From Myxococcus guangdongensis (GTDB taxonomy: Bacteria; Myxococcota; Myxococcia; Myxococcales; Myxococcaceae), in NCBI RefSeq assembly GCF_024198255.1, contig NZ_JAJVKW010000002.1, forward strand, positions 620,001 to 684,000: a DNA stretch of 64,000 nucleotides, in the 5' to 3' direction. The notes beneath the pieces are model-generated. The model worked only from the letters and a program-made list of their open reading frames with translations, had not been told where the DNA came from and did no database searches. Below, one piece after another: positions 43,396 to 50,615 of this stretch. Positions within the stretch are counted from its first letter, which is position 1, and each line of letters opens with the position of its first letter. Position numbers and translations under genes: made by a program.

Positions 43396-44714
43396 GACGA
43401 CGGCCTCCGCGAGTCCGCGGGACGCCACGCCGAGCCCAACAGCCGCGACATCTGCTCCTCGACGACGCTTCGATGCGCGCGGTACTTCCACGTCCGCGTC
43501 AGGCGCATCAACCCGTCGCCCAGATAGCCCAACGTGGACGTGCGGCGCGTCTCTTCATCCATCCGGTGCGCCACGGGAAAGGCGCGCACCCCGCATGCCC
43601 AGGAGGCGTCATGGTCCCGGGCCAGCTCATGGCCGTAGGCCGCCATGCGCCAGCACTCCAGCAGCATGCGGTCGTCCTTCAGCTCCTCGGCCAGCGGCGC
43701 CGTGTCGCGATACAGGTCCGCGCTTCGCGAATAGGTCCGCGCGCAGATGAGCGCGCCCCCCAGGGCCATGCGCACCTTGAGTTGCAAGGGGAGCCCCTGC
43801 GCCTCACCGCGTCCATGCGCGGCCAGGGCCTCGGCCTCCGCGGCGCGGTAGCAGACGATGGCCGCCGGGAAGTCCTGCCTCGTCATGTACCCCGTGGCCA
43901 GCGCCACGTGGGTCGCGACGACGAGGTGACTCCACTCCTGGGCCTTCGCCACCGCCAGCGCTTCGGTCGCCAGGCTTCGCGCCGCCCCGAGGTCCCGCGC
44001 CTCCAGGGACCGGCCCAGCTTCACGTACAGATGCCGGAAGTGGCCTTGTGGCGTGTCCAGGCGCCCGGCCGCCGAGGACACCTCCTCCATCGCCGCGCCC
44101 ATGTCGAGGCCCGCCACGCACGTCCGGACCCGGCGGGCCTGGGCCCGCGCCACCTCCGCCAGCGTGGGCGCGGATGCGAAGTCGAAGCAGACCAGCCGCA
44201 CCTGGGCCGCGTGGGCCTGCATCACCGTCCGCTCGACCCACGCCGCCCAGTCCGAGCTCGAAGAGACCGCCTCCGGGAGGAGCACGAGCACGAGGTGGCG
44301 GAACAAGGGCTGGTGGTGTTCGTGGAAGGATTGTGCCGCCTGGAGGAAGGTCCGCGCGTCGTCCTGTCCCGACTCGCGGCGGGGTGCCACCCAGGACACA
44401 TCCACGCCCGCCTCCTCCAGGTCGTGCCGGATGGCGTGGTACTGCGAGGTCATCGCCTCCACGAGCTCCAGGCCATGTCGGGATGGCGAAGCGAAGGGCA
44501 CCTCCAGTCGCAGGAACAGGTCCGGCGACACGCCGCCGTCGTGCTCCTCGACGACGAAGAAGGTGTCCATGAGCTGCCGCTCGTTCGGCGCGAGGACCCA
44601 ACGAAGCAGGCGCGCGTCCTCGTCCTCGGCGAACGTCGCCCACTGTGCCTGGAGTCGTTCGACGCGGCGAACGATGGGAGCGCGCAGACTGTCCAGGCTC
44701 GTGCTGAGTCCCAT
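43392..44714 (-). CDS. TPR-like protein coupled to PAAR-RHS, adaptor candidate
   Basis: 440-residue soluble protein without known domain name. The N-terminal half (1-200) shows alternating strands and helices (FFVVEEHDGGVSPDLFLRLEVPF, LFRHLVLVLLPEAVSSSSDWAAWVERTVM, VRLVCFD); the C-terminal half is helical with TPR-like units (FRHLYVKLGRSLEARDLGAARSLATEAL, VVATHVALATGYMTRQDFPAAIVCYRAAEAEAL, MALGGALICARTYSRSADLYRDTAPLAEEL). The start ATG at 44714 is chosen because GGGGTGG lies five bases upstream. Its stop overlaps the RHS start (ATGATGA). Such tight coupling fits a dedicated loader or chaperone for the RHS protein. No similarity to DUF4123, DUF2169 or EagR adaptors is seen. Confidence 0.65.
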   Translation of the reverse strand: MGLSTSLDSLRAPIVRRVERLQAQWATFAEDEDARLLRWVLAPNERQLMDTFFVVEEHDGGVSPDLFLRLEVPFASPSRHGLELVEAMTSQYHAIRHDLEEAGVDVSWVAPRRESGQDDARTFLQAAQSFHEHHQPLFRHLVLVLLPEAVSSSSDWAAWVERTVMQAHAAQVRLVCFDFASAPTLAEVARAQARRVRTCVAGLDMGAAMEEVSSAAGRLDTPQGHFRHLYVKLGRSLEARDLGAARSLATEALAVAKAQEWSHLVVATHVALATGYMTRQDFPAAIVCYRAAEAEALAAHGRGEAQGLPLQLKVRMALGGALICARTYSRSADLYRDTAPLAEELKDDRMLLECWRMAAYGHELARDHDASWACGVRAFPVAHRMDEETRRTSTLGYLGDGLMRLTRTWKYRAHRSVVEEQMSRLLGSAWRPADSRRPSS

Positions 44715-44824
44715 CGCCCACCCCGCGCAGGGCCCCGGGCATCCATCCATGGCCCATCAGTCAACCCGCGCGGCCAGACCTTGGCCGACCGCATCGACTC
44801 CTGACAAAGCAGGGCCGCCCATCA

Positions 44825-44865
44825 GGGTCTGAAAGCCCTCACATCCGCGCGGGATTGTCAGACCC
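44825..44865. promoter_or_regulatory. Inverted repeat upstream of TPR/RHS genes
   Basis: Perfect 8-bp inverted repeat GGGTCTGA (44825-44832) / TCAGACCC (44858-44865), 33 bp centre to centre, in the gap between the MerR gene and the TPR gene. It lies about 110-150 bp before the TPR start and may be an operator or a terminator of the MerR gene. Confidence 0.3.
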
Positions 44866-44984
44866 CAGACGGCACGTGTCCGGTCCACGGCCAACGAGGC
44901 AAGGGTGGACAGGTGGGACCTCGACCCCGCACGAGACCTCGACGCGCTCCCGCATGGCGAGGGAGGGCGACGATTCGGAGTCCT

Positions 44985-45473
44985 TCACCTCAGCGGACGG
45001 CGCCTGGGAGCCACGCGCTTGCCGGGCGCACCTCCATGCCGACGCGAGCCCACAGCTGATGTCGCTCGAGCCTCCTCGCGTCGGGAGGACACGGCGGCCG
45101 ACAGCAGCCGGCGGAACCGGGGACACTCCAGGTGGCTCGGCGCGGGACAGCTCGCGGCGTGCCTCAAGCCGTCGCGCATGGCGCTCAGTCGCCGGATGGA
45201 GCTGTCGAGCTCCTCCGCCTTCTCGACCAGCAGCTTCCGGTCGAGGGCCAGGCGCCCATCCGGCGCGAACATCCGGGCCATCTCCTCCAGCGAGAACCCG
45301 GCCTCCCGGCCCAGCGCGATGAGCGCGAGCCGCTCCAGCACGTCCGGACCGAACAGGCGGCGCAGGCCCCGTCTGCCCGTCGAGGAGAGCAGCCCCTTCT
45401 CCTCGTAGAAGCGCAGCGTCGAGGCGGGTACGCCCGAGCGCCGCGCCACCTCCGTGATGTCCAGGTCCATCAT
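44985..45473 (-). CDS. MerR family transcriptional regulator
   Basis: 162-residue regulator. The winged helix is at residues 3-70 (ITEVARRSGVPASTLRFYEEKGLL, then LFGPDVLERLALIALGREAGFSLEEMARMF) and a coiled-coil dimerisation helix at 75-105 (LDRKLLVEKAEELDSSIRRLSAMRDGLRHA). The C-terminal tail has two Cys (CPAPSHLEC) and is then basic (RRHGGAPGKRVAPRRRPLR). It is not SoxR: the four-Cys iron-sulfur motif is missing. GAGGT stands seven bases before the ATG. The gene is divergent from a methyltransferase gene, and a palindrome between them is the expected MerR binding site. The signal is unknown. Confidence 0.88.
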   Translation of the reverse strand: MMDLDITEVARRSGVPASTLRFYEEKGLLSSTGRRGLRRLFGPDVLERLALIALGREAGFSLEEMARMFAPDGRLALDRKLLVEKAEELDSSIRRLSAMRDGLRHAASCPAPSHLECPRFRRLLSAAVSSRREEARATSAVGSRRHGGAPGKRVAPRRRPLR

Positions 45474-45477
45474 CTGC

Positions 45478-45508
45478 TTGACCTCAAGTCGACTTGAACT
45501 GGCACTGT
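45478..45508 (+). promoter_or_regulatory. MerR-type promoter with palindromic operator
   Basis: Perfect palindrome TCAAGTCGACTTGA at 45484-45497 begins right after a good -35 (TTGACC, 45478-45483). Counting the 19-bp spacer typical of MerR-controlled promoters puts a weak -10 (CACTGT) at 45503-45508. It reads towards the methyltransferase gene. The palindrome starts only 10 bases before the divergent MerR start codon, so autoregulation is likely. Confidence 0.6.
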
Positions 45509-45552
45509 GGCGTCTTCAGCACATCTCATCGGTATGAGGAAGGAGACACGCG

Positions 45553-46410
45553 ATGACTGCCCCAACCCCCACCCCTCTCGAGCAGGAGGCGCTCTGGAAG
45601 GGCCCCGCGGGACATGCCTGGGTGGACACCCGGGAAGCGCTCGAGCAATTGTTCAAGCCCTTCGAGTCACTGTTCATCGACGCCGTGCGGGCCGCGGGGG
45701 CCCACCGGGTGCTCGACGTGGGCTGCGGGACGGGGAGCACGACGCTCGCCGTCGCGCGGCACCTCGGTTCGACGGGACAGTGCGTCGGACTCGACGTCTC
45801 CACGCCGATGCTCGCCGTGGCGCGGGAGCAGGCCGAGGCACAGCACGTGGCCGCCCGCTTCATCGAGGCGAACGCGGAGACGCATGCCTTCGAGCCCGCG
45901 TCGTTCGACCTGGTGATGTCCCGCTTCGGCGTCATGTTCTTCGACGACCCGGTCCGGGCCTTCACGAACCTCCGACGCGCGGCCACCGGTGACGCGCCTC
46001 TGTGTTGCATCGCGTGGAGGAGCCCGGAGGAGAACCCGTTCATGACAACCGCCGAGAAGGCCGCGGCGCCCTTCCTGACGAACATCCCGCCTCGCGTCCC
46101 GGACGCACCGGGACAGTTCGCCTTCGCGGACCGCAACCGCGTCCAACACATCCTGGAGCAGAGCGGCTGGACGGACATCACCCTGCGCGCCATCGACGTC
46201 CCGTGCACCATGCCCGCGCGGAGCCTGGCGCAGTACGTGACCCGACTCGGTCCCGTGGGCCGGGTGATTCAAGAGCTCGACGAACAGGCACGGGCGCGGC
46301 TCATCGACACCCTCCTCGCCGCCTTCAGCCCCTTCGTCCACGGTGACGAAGTGCGACTCACCGCCGCCTGCTGGCGCATCGAGGCCCGCGCTCCGTCCGT
46401 CAACACCTAG
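45553..46410 (+). CDS. Class I SAM-dependent methyltransferase
   Basis: 285-residue cytoplasmic methyltransferase of the UbiE/type-11 kind. SAM motif I is VLDVGCGTGSTTLAVA (about residues 53-68); motif II GLDVSTPMLAVAREQA and the post-motif FDLVMSRFGVMFFDDPVRAFTNLRRA are clear. The substrate is not readable; the insertion around FLTNIPPRVPDAPGQFAFADRNRVQHILEQSGW is the usual substrate lid. AAGGAG stands eight bases upstream of the ATG. It is divergent from the MerR gene and almost surely controlled by it, so it may act on a toxic small molecule or metalloid sensed by that regulator. Followed by a small hairpin. Confidence 0.85.
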   Translation: MTAPTPTPLEQEALWKGPAGHAWVDTREALEQLFKPFESLFIDAVRAAGAHRVLDVGCGTGSTTLAVARHLGSTGQCVGLDVSTPMLAVAREQAEAQHVAARFIEANAETHAFEPASFDLVMSRFGVMFFDDPVRAFTNLRRAATGDAPLCCIAWRSPEENPFMTTAEKAAAPFLTNIPPRVPDAPGQFAFADRNRVQHILEQSGWTDITLRAIDVPCTMPARSLAQYVTRLGPVGRVIQELDEQARARLIDTLLAAFSPFVHGDEVRLTAACWRIEARAPSVNT

Positions 46411-46412
46411 GA

Positions 46413-46434
46413 CGCGATGAGACAGGCCATCGCG
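46413..46434 (+). terminator. Small hairpin after methyltransferase gene
   Basis: Perfect 7-bp stem CGCGATG / CATCGCG with an 8-base loop, 3 bases after the stop codon. No T-tract. It lies directly before the upstream candidate start (46437) of the pseudokinase, which argues for the later GTG start there. Confidence 0.35.
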
Positions 46435-46493
46435 AGATGGAGTGGCCCCTTTGGGCGCGAGGCGTGAGCCCTTGTCTGCTATTCATCCGCCTC

Positions 46494-47477
46494 GTGACAT
46501 CTCGCGTCGGCAAATACCATCGCATCCGCCTGCTTGATGACGGCATCGTCGAGGACCATCTGGCCCAGACCTCCGGCCTGTGGGGCTTCAACAAGAAGAC
46601 GTTGGTGCTCCAGTGCCTCCGGTCGGACATGGCCGAGGCCATGGAGCTCCCGCGGATGTTCCTCGACACGGCGAGGGAGGCCGCCGGGCTCCGGCACCCG
46701 CGCGTGGCGCGGGTCTTCGACTTCGGCGAGGCGGACGGCACGTACTTCCTCGCCAGGGAGCACGTCGACGGGCCCAGCCTGCGCCAGGTCATCGGTCGCG
46801 CGGCCGCCCGAGGAATGCCCCTCCCAGCGACCCTGTGCGCGCGCATCATCTCGCAAGCCTGCGAGGGGCTCGCCTACATCCACGACTTCATCGACCCCCA
46901 GACGCAGCAGCCAGCGGAGCTCCTCCACGCCTGCGTCAGGCCCCACAACATCCTGCTGTCGCGCCAGGGGATGACCCAGGTGGTGGACTTCGGCATCGAC
47001 TCCTTCCGGGCCCGCTTCACGCCCAAGGGGATGATCCCCATCCTGGGCCCGCACATGTACATGTCTCCCGAAGAGGTCAGGGGGCTGCCGGGAGATCGGC
47101 GGATCGATGTCTACTCGCTCGGCGTGGTGCTCTACGAACTGCTGACCCTGCGCAAGCCCTTCGCGCCCGCGTCCGACTGGGATTTGCCGATGACCGTCTT
47201 GTCCAAGCCCATGGTGCCCGCGGAGCAGCATCGGCCGGACCTGCCCGTGGCCCTGAGAGACGTCCTCACCCGAGCGCTCGCCAAGGAGCGGGACCAACGC
47301 TACCCGGACTGCCGCGAGCTCCAGGCCGACCTCGAGGAGTTCATCCGCTCGGAGGGTGCGCCGGTGACTCCGCGACAGGTGGCCCAGCTCATCCAGCACG
47401 TCACGAGCGACGACCCGAACGTTGTCGCTCCAGACGGTCTGGAGACCCAGTCGAGGTCCCGCTCGGGACAAGGCTGA
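46494..47477 (+). CDS. Ser/Thr protein kinase-like protein, probable pseudokinase
   Basis: 327 residues with the bilobal kinase fold, but key residues are changed. The beta-3 Lys site reads TLVLQCL (Gln), the catalytic loop reads HACVRPHNIL where HRDxKPxN is expected (Asp to Cys, Lys to Arg), while the magnesium-binding DFG (VVDFGID), the activation-segment end MYMSPEE and helix F DVYSLGVVLYELL are intact. It should bind nucleotide weakly if at all and not transfer phosphate. Myxobacteria carry many kinase-like proteins, and inactive ones act as scaffolds. No transmembrane segment. The GTG at 46494 starts MTSRVGKYHRIRLL; an ATG at 46437 would add 19 residues; neither has a good ribosome-binding site. 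Confidence 0.75.
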   Translation: MTSRVGKYHRIRLLDDGIVEDHLAQTSGLWGFNKKTLVLQCLRSDMAEAMELPRMFLDTAREAAGLRHPRVARVFDFGEADGTYFLAREHVDGPSLRQVIGRAAARGMPLPATLCARIISQACEGLAYIHDFIDPQTQQPAELLHACVRPHNILLSRQGMTQVVDFGIDSFRARFTPKGMIPILGPHMYMSPEEVRGLPGDRRIDVYSLGVVLYELLTLRKPFAPASDWDLPMTVLSKPMVPAEQHRPDLPVALRDVLTRALAKERDQRYPDCRELQADLEEFIRSEGAPVTPRQVAQLIQHVTSDDPNVVAPDGLETQSRSRSGQG

Positions 47478-47572
47478 CTCCTCGTGGCGGCGTCGGGCCT
47501 GTTGCGAGGAGGCGGCGAACGCGGCCCACCGCGCTGGGTTCGTGTCCGACGAGGGAGCCAGGCGTTCACTGC

Positions 47573-47588
47573 TGCCACCACGGTGGCA
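47573..47588. promoter_or_regulatory. 16-bp palindrome upstream of DUF1761-WYL genes
   Basis: Perfect 7-2-7 palindrome TGCCACC-AC-GGTGGCA, 49-64 bases before the DUF1761 start. Because the second gene of the unit is a DNA-binding regulator, this is a natural candidate for its autoregulatory site. The strand of effect is not determined. Confidence 0.45.
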
Positions 47589-47636
47589 ACAGGGTGGCGG
47601 TACTCCGTGCGTCTCACCTCAACCGGGACGCACACG

Positions 47637-48047
47637 ATGTTCACGCTTTCAATCAACTGGCTCGCTGCCCTCCTCTCGACCGTGGCGCTGCAGGTGCTCG
47701 GCGCCGCCTGGTACATGGGGGTCATCCCGAAGCCCTATGCGCTGGCGCTCGCGCGCACCGACCTGGTGGGCCGCAAGCCGGAGCCGCTCTTCATCTGGGG
47801 TCCGTCGGTCTGCGGACTCGTGGTGACGCTGACGAACGCGGTCCTGCTGCGCTCGTTCCACATCGACACGATGGCGGACGCGCTCGCCTTCGGCGTCATC
47901 AGCGGACTCGGCTATCTCGTCGCCACCGTGTTCAACGTGGCCATCAACCCGAACATGCCCAGGCCACTGTTCTACGGGGCCATCAACGCGCCCTACTTCC
48001 TGGTCAGCAACCTCGTGAGCTGCGCTATCCTCACCGCCATGGCGTAG
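47637..48047 (+). CDS. DUF1761 family membrane protein
   Basis: 136-residue integral membrane protein with four predicted helices (about 5-27, 51-72, 80-102, 112-135). It has the DUF1761 hallmarks INWLAALLSTVALQVLGAAWY at the N-terminus and GVISGLGYLVATVFNVAIN with FYGAINAPYFLVSNLVSCAI at the end. Function of the family is unknown. The ATG at 47637 is chosen since the family starts there; the open frame upstream has no homology. Its stop is 12 bp from the start of the WYL regulator, so the two are likely co-transcribed and the regulator may control this gene. Confidence 0.85.
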   Translation: MFTLSINWLAALLSTVALQVLGAAWYMGVIPKPYALALARTDLVGRKPEPLFIWGPSVCGLVVTLTNAVLLRSFHIDTMADALAFGVISGLGYLVATVFNVAINPNMPRPLFYGAINAPYFLVSNLVSCAILTAMA

Positions 48048-48059
48048 CGCGGAGGACGC

Positions 48060-48749
48060 ATGCGACGCGCGGACCGGCTGTTCGAGATTCTTCAGGTGCT
48101 GCGACGGGCCAAGGGTCCGCTGACGGCCAGCGCCATCGCCGAGAGACTCGAGACCAGTCAGCGCACCGTGTACCGGGACCTCGCGGCCCTGATGGCGCGC
48201 CGCGTGCCGATTCGGGGAGAAGCAGGGGTCGGCTACGTGCTCGAGCGCGGCTTCGACCTCCCGCCGCTGATGCTGACGCCGAGCGAAATCGAGGCGGTGG
48301 TGCTCGGCACCCAGTGGGTCGCGGCCAACGCGGACAAGACGTTGTCGGCGGCGGCGGCGGGCGTGTTGGCGAAGGTCGCCGCCATCGTCCCGGAGCACCT
48401 GCGCGAGCTGGTCGACGACCCGGTGGTGGGGACGCCACCGACGAGGCGGAGTCACCCGGACGGAACCGTCGACCTCGGCCGGCTGCGGGAGTGGTCACGC
48501 AAGCAACTGAAGCTCCACATCCACTACACCGACGCGGAGGGGCTCACGAGCAAGCGCACGGTGTGGCCCATCCTCGTGGGCTACGTGACGGGCGTCCGCG
48601 TGCTCATCGCCTGGTGTGAGCTGCGGCGCGACTTCCGGTACTTCAGGACGGAGCGCTTGCTCAGCGTGGACTTCCTCGACACGCCCTACCCCGAGCGCCG
48701 CGCCGCCTTGCGCAGACGCTGGGAGGCCCAGCTGGACCTCGCGAAGTAG
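48060..48749 (+). CDS. WYL-domain (YafY-like) transcriptional regulator
   Basis: 229-residue regulator. An HTH_11/DeoR-like winged helix occupies residues 1-60 (RRADRLFEILQVLRRAKGPLTASAIAERLETSQRTVYRDLAALM), then a linker (GYVLERGFDLPPLMLTPSEIEAVVLGTQWV) and a WYL-type ligand-sensing domain from about 140 to 215, where the WYL core is degenerate (VLIAWCELRRDFRYFRTERL). WYL domains sense nucleotides or other small ligands. GGAGG stands five bases before the ATG. It follows DUF1761 closely and ends in a convergent gap holding a hairpin. Confidence 0.88.
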   Translation: MRRADRLFEILQVLRRAKGPLTASAIAERLETSQRTVYRDLAALMARRVPIRGEAGVGYVLERGFDLPPLMLTPSEIEAVVLGTQWVAANADKTLSAAAAGVLAKVAAIVPEHLRELVDDPVVGTPPTRRSHPDGTVDLGRLREWSRKQLKLHIHYTDAEGLTSKRTVWPILVGYVTGVRVLIAWCELRRDFRYFRTERLLSVDFLDTPYPERRAALRRRWEAQLDLAK

Positions 48750-48775
48750 AACAAGCCTCTCCCCCACGCATGCCG

Positions 48776-48803
48776 CCGCACCGTGAACCAGGCCACGGCG
48801 CGG
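48776..48803. terminator. Bidirectional hairpin between convergent genes
   Basis: Stem of 10 positions with one mismatch (CCGCACCGTG / CACGGCGCGG) and an 8-base loop, 26 bases after the WYL regulator stop and 14 bases after the end of the opposite lipoprotein gene. It suits a shared terminator although T-tracts are absent. Confidence 0.45.
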
Positions 48804-48817
48804 TGACATCGAGTGGC

Positions 48818-49309
48818 TCAGCAGTAGGTCACGCAGAGGTGAGAGGTGCAGACATGCGAATTGCAGAGGTGCGAAACGCAGACCCCACCGGGGCAGTTGG
48901 CGTTCGTGCTGCACGTCAGACCCGAGAAGGTTCCCCCGGAGCACGTCTTGCCGCAGTTGGCGTCCATGCTGCAGCTCTGGCCCGCGTTGGGCCCGCTGCC
49001 GCACGACCTGCCGCAGTTGGCGTCGGTGTTACAGCCCAGTCCCGCGAAGGAGCCGCCCGAACACGTCTTCCCGCAGCTGGCGTCGATGATACAGCTCTGG
49101 CCCGCGAACGTCCCCCCGGAGCAAAGCTTGACACAGGCCTGCGCGGACACCGTGCCATCCGTGTTCGAGGACTCCGCCGAATCACACGCACCCTCCGCGA
49201 GCACCTCCTCATGCGTGGACGGCGACTGGGTATCCTCGGACCGCACGGTCTCCGGCGACCCGCACCCAATCAAAGACAGCACCAGCGATGCAGCGAAAAT
49301 GAATCTCAT
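48818..49309 (-). CDS. Cys-repeat lipoprotein
   Basis: 163-residue lipoprotein with lipobox LSLIGC (Cys about residue 16) followed by Ser/Glu-rich sequence. From about residue 60 come four tandem 20-residue repeats of the form C-S-G-G-x-F-A-G-x-x-C-x-x-D-A-x-C-G-K-x (for example CSGGTFAGQSCIIDASCGKT), then a short Cys/His tail (GVCVSHLC, HVCTSHLC, CVTYC). The 60-bp periodicity is visible in the DNA. Similar Gly/Asn/Cys repeats are common in myxobacterial surface proteins; they probably form small disulfide loops. The ATG at 49309 has GGGGAG five bases upstream. Function unknown. Confidence 0.75.
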   Translation of the reverse strand: MRFIFAASLVLSLIGCGSPETVRSEDTQSPSTHEEVLAEGACDSAESSNTDGTVSAQACVKLCSGGTFAGQSCIIDASCGKTCSGGSFAGLGCNTDANCGRSCGSGPNAGQSCSMDANCGKTCSGGTFSGLTCSTNANCPGGVCVSHLCNSHVCTSHLCVTYC

Positions 49310-49345
49310 GAGTCTCCCCAAAGGCTCAGCATTTCACTCCGCGTG

Positions 49346-49375
49346 ACCCTACGGGACGATGCTGTGCCATTGCAA
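49346..49375 (-). promoter_or_regulatory. Possible promoter of the Cys-repeat lipoprotein
   Basis: Read on the minus strand: TTGCAA (-35, 49370-49375), an 18-base spacer and TAGGGT (-10, 49346-49351), 36 bases before the ATG at 49309. Moderate matches to the housekeeping consensus; the region is more AT-rich than its surroundings. Confidence 0.3.
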
Positions 49376-49443
49376 GACGCTTTTCAGGCAGGCAGCTCCA
49401 GGGAGTGATGCACAAGCATTGTTGAGGATGGCTCGGTTTGGAT

Positions 49444-50508
49444 TCAGGTCTTCATCTTCAGCCGGGTCTCGTGCACGGCGTCACCCACGGCGCCGGGCTT
49501 GCCCTGCTCGGCGGCGCGCAGTAGGCGGAGGATGCCGGGGCCCAGGACGTCAATCTCGGTGGACGCGTACGTCTCCGTGCCGAAGCGCCGGATGGTCTCC
49601 GTCTGCGTCTTCAGGATGCGCACGTCCTGGTTGAAGATGTGGAGTGCCACCGGCATGGCCACGGGCAGCACGGCGCGCAGGAGCCAGCGCGGCAGCGGCA
49701 GCCGGAACGTCACCACCGCGTACACCATCGTGTCCCACTCCGACACGGGCGTCATCGCCGAGGTGACGATGATGTGGCTCCCCTCGCCGATGCGGTACTC
49801 CACCTGGGCAATCGACGGCATCAGGAAGCGGTCGAAGTGCTGCACCACGCCGCCGCCCGGGGCCAGGAGCCGCCCCACGACGCCACTGGGACGCGGCTCG
49901 CCGATGTACTCGGCCTCCACCCGGTCCGCGCTGCGCCGCACCACCACGTCGATCTCGTTGCGCTTCTCCTCCGTGCGGAACAAGCCCCCGTGCAGGTACG
50001 CCGTGTGCGGCACGTCGAGCGTGTTCTCCAGCGTCGCGTGCAGCGAGCCCGGCGCGCGCAGGATGCGGCGCACCGTGGTGTAGTCCCCCGCCTCCAACAG
50101 CGGGAAGCGGTACGGCTCCGTCGTGGGCACCGCGCCCGGCGTCGAGTAGACCCAGATGAACCCATCCTGCTCCCGCGTCGCGTACGACGTCGCGCAGCGG
50201 GAGCGGGCCTCCGGCTCACCCATGAACCCGGGGATGGCGCGGCACTGCCCCCCCGTGTCGAACTTCCAACCGTGGTAACCGCACTGGAGCTGCCCCCCCT
50301 TCACGCGCCCCAGCGACAGCGGGACGTTGCGGTGCGGGCAGCGGTCCACCAGCGCGCCGGGCTTGCCGCCCTCGCCCCGGAAGAGCACCAGCGGCGTGCC
50401 CTGGAGCGTGCGCGCCAGCGGCTTGTCCCCCAGCTCTCGCGATGAACAGAGGATGAACCACGCATTCGGCAGGTTGACGACGGAGACGTGACCGGCGGGC
50501 GGGCTCAT
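49444..50508 (-). CDS. Rieske non-haem iron oxygenase
   Basis: 354-residue oxygenase component of the aromatic-ring-hydroxylating type. The Rieske 2Fe-2S centre is CPHRNVPLS (C57, H59) with CGYHGW (C76, H79). The mononuclear iron site is DVPHTAYLH (H168, H173) with its Asp further on. A central hydrophobic segment (LPLPRWLLRAVLPVAMPVALHIF, about 270-292) is longer than in soluble dioxygenases and recalls membrane-associated Rieske enzymes such as cholesterol 7-desaturases or chlorophyllide oxygenases. Electron donor genes are not adjacent. The ATG at 50508 starts MSPPAGHVSV; an ATG eight codons earlier is possible. The substrate is unknown. Confidence 0.85.
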   Translation of the reverse strand: MSPPAGHVSVVNLPNAWFILCSSRELGDKPLARTLQGTPLVLFRGEGGKPGALVDRCPHRNVPLSLGRVKGGQLQCGYHGWKFDTGGQCRAIPGFMGEPEARSRCATSYATREQDGFIWVYSTPGAVPTTEPYRFPLLEAGDYTTVRRILRAPGSLHATLENTLDVPHTAYLHGGLFRTEEKRNEIDVVVRRSADRVEAEYIGEPRPSGVVGRLLAPGGGVVQHFDRFLMPSIAQVEYRIGEGSHIIVTSAMTPVSEWDTMVYAVVTFRLPLPRWLLRAVLPVAMPVALHIFNQDVRILKTQTETIRRFGTETYASTEIDVLGPGILRLLRAAEQGKPGAVGDAVHETRLKMKT

Positions 50509-50615
50509 ACGACGCAGTCTAATGGCCCGCACGGCCGGTGCACGTCTTCCCGTGCAGGCCCGCGCCTCCCGTCGGGGGGCGAGCAGTCGCCCTCCCCGGG
50601 AGCGCGGCCCCGGAC

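Noticed and set aside
39547-43527. Plus-strand open frame of over 1300 codons opposite the RHS gene
   Set aside because: Mirror of a GC-rich gene; the minus frame has PAAR, YD repeats and the RHS core end.
44985-45473. SoxR identity for the MerR regulator, suggested by the SoxR-like palindrome
   Set aside because: The four-Cys iron-sulfur motif of SoxR is absent; only two Cys with different spacing are present.
47478-47511. Hairpin CTCCTCG/CGAGGAG after the pseudokinase gene
   Set aside because: Stem is short with a 20-base loop and no T-tract; chance occurrence is likely in such GC-rich DNA.
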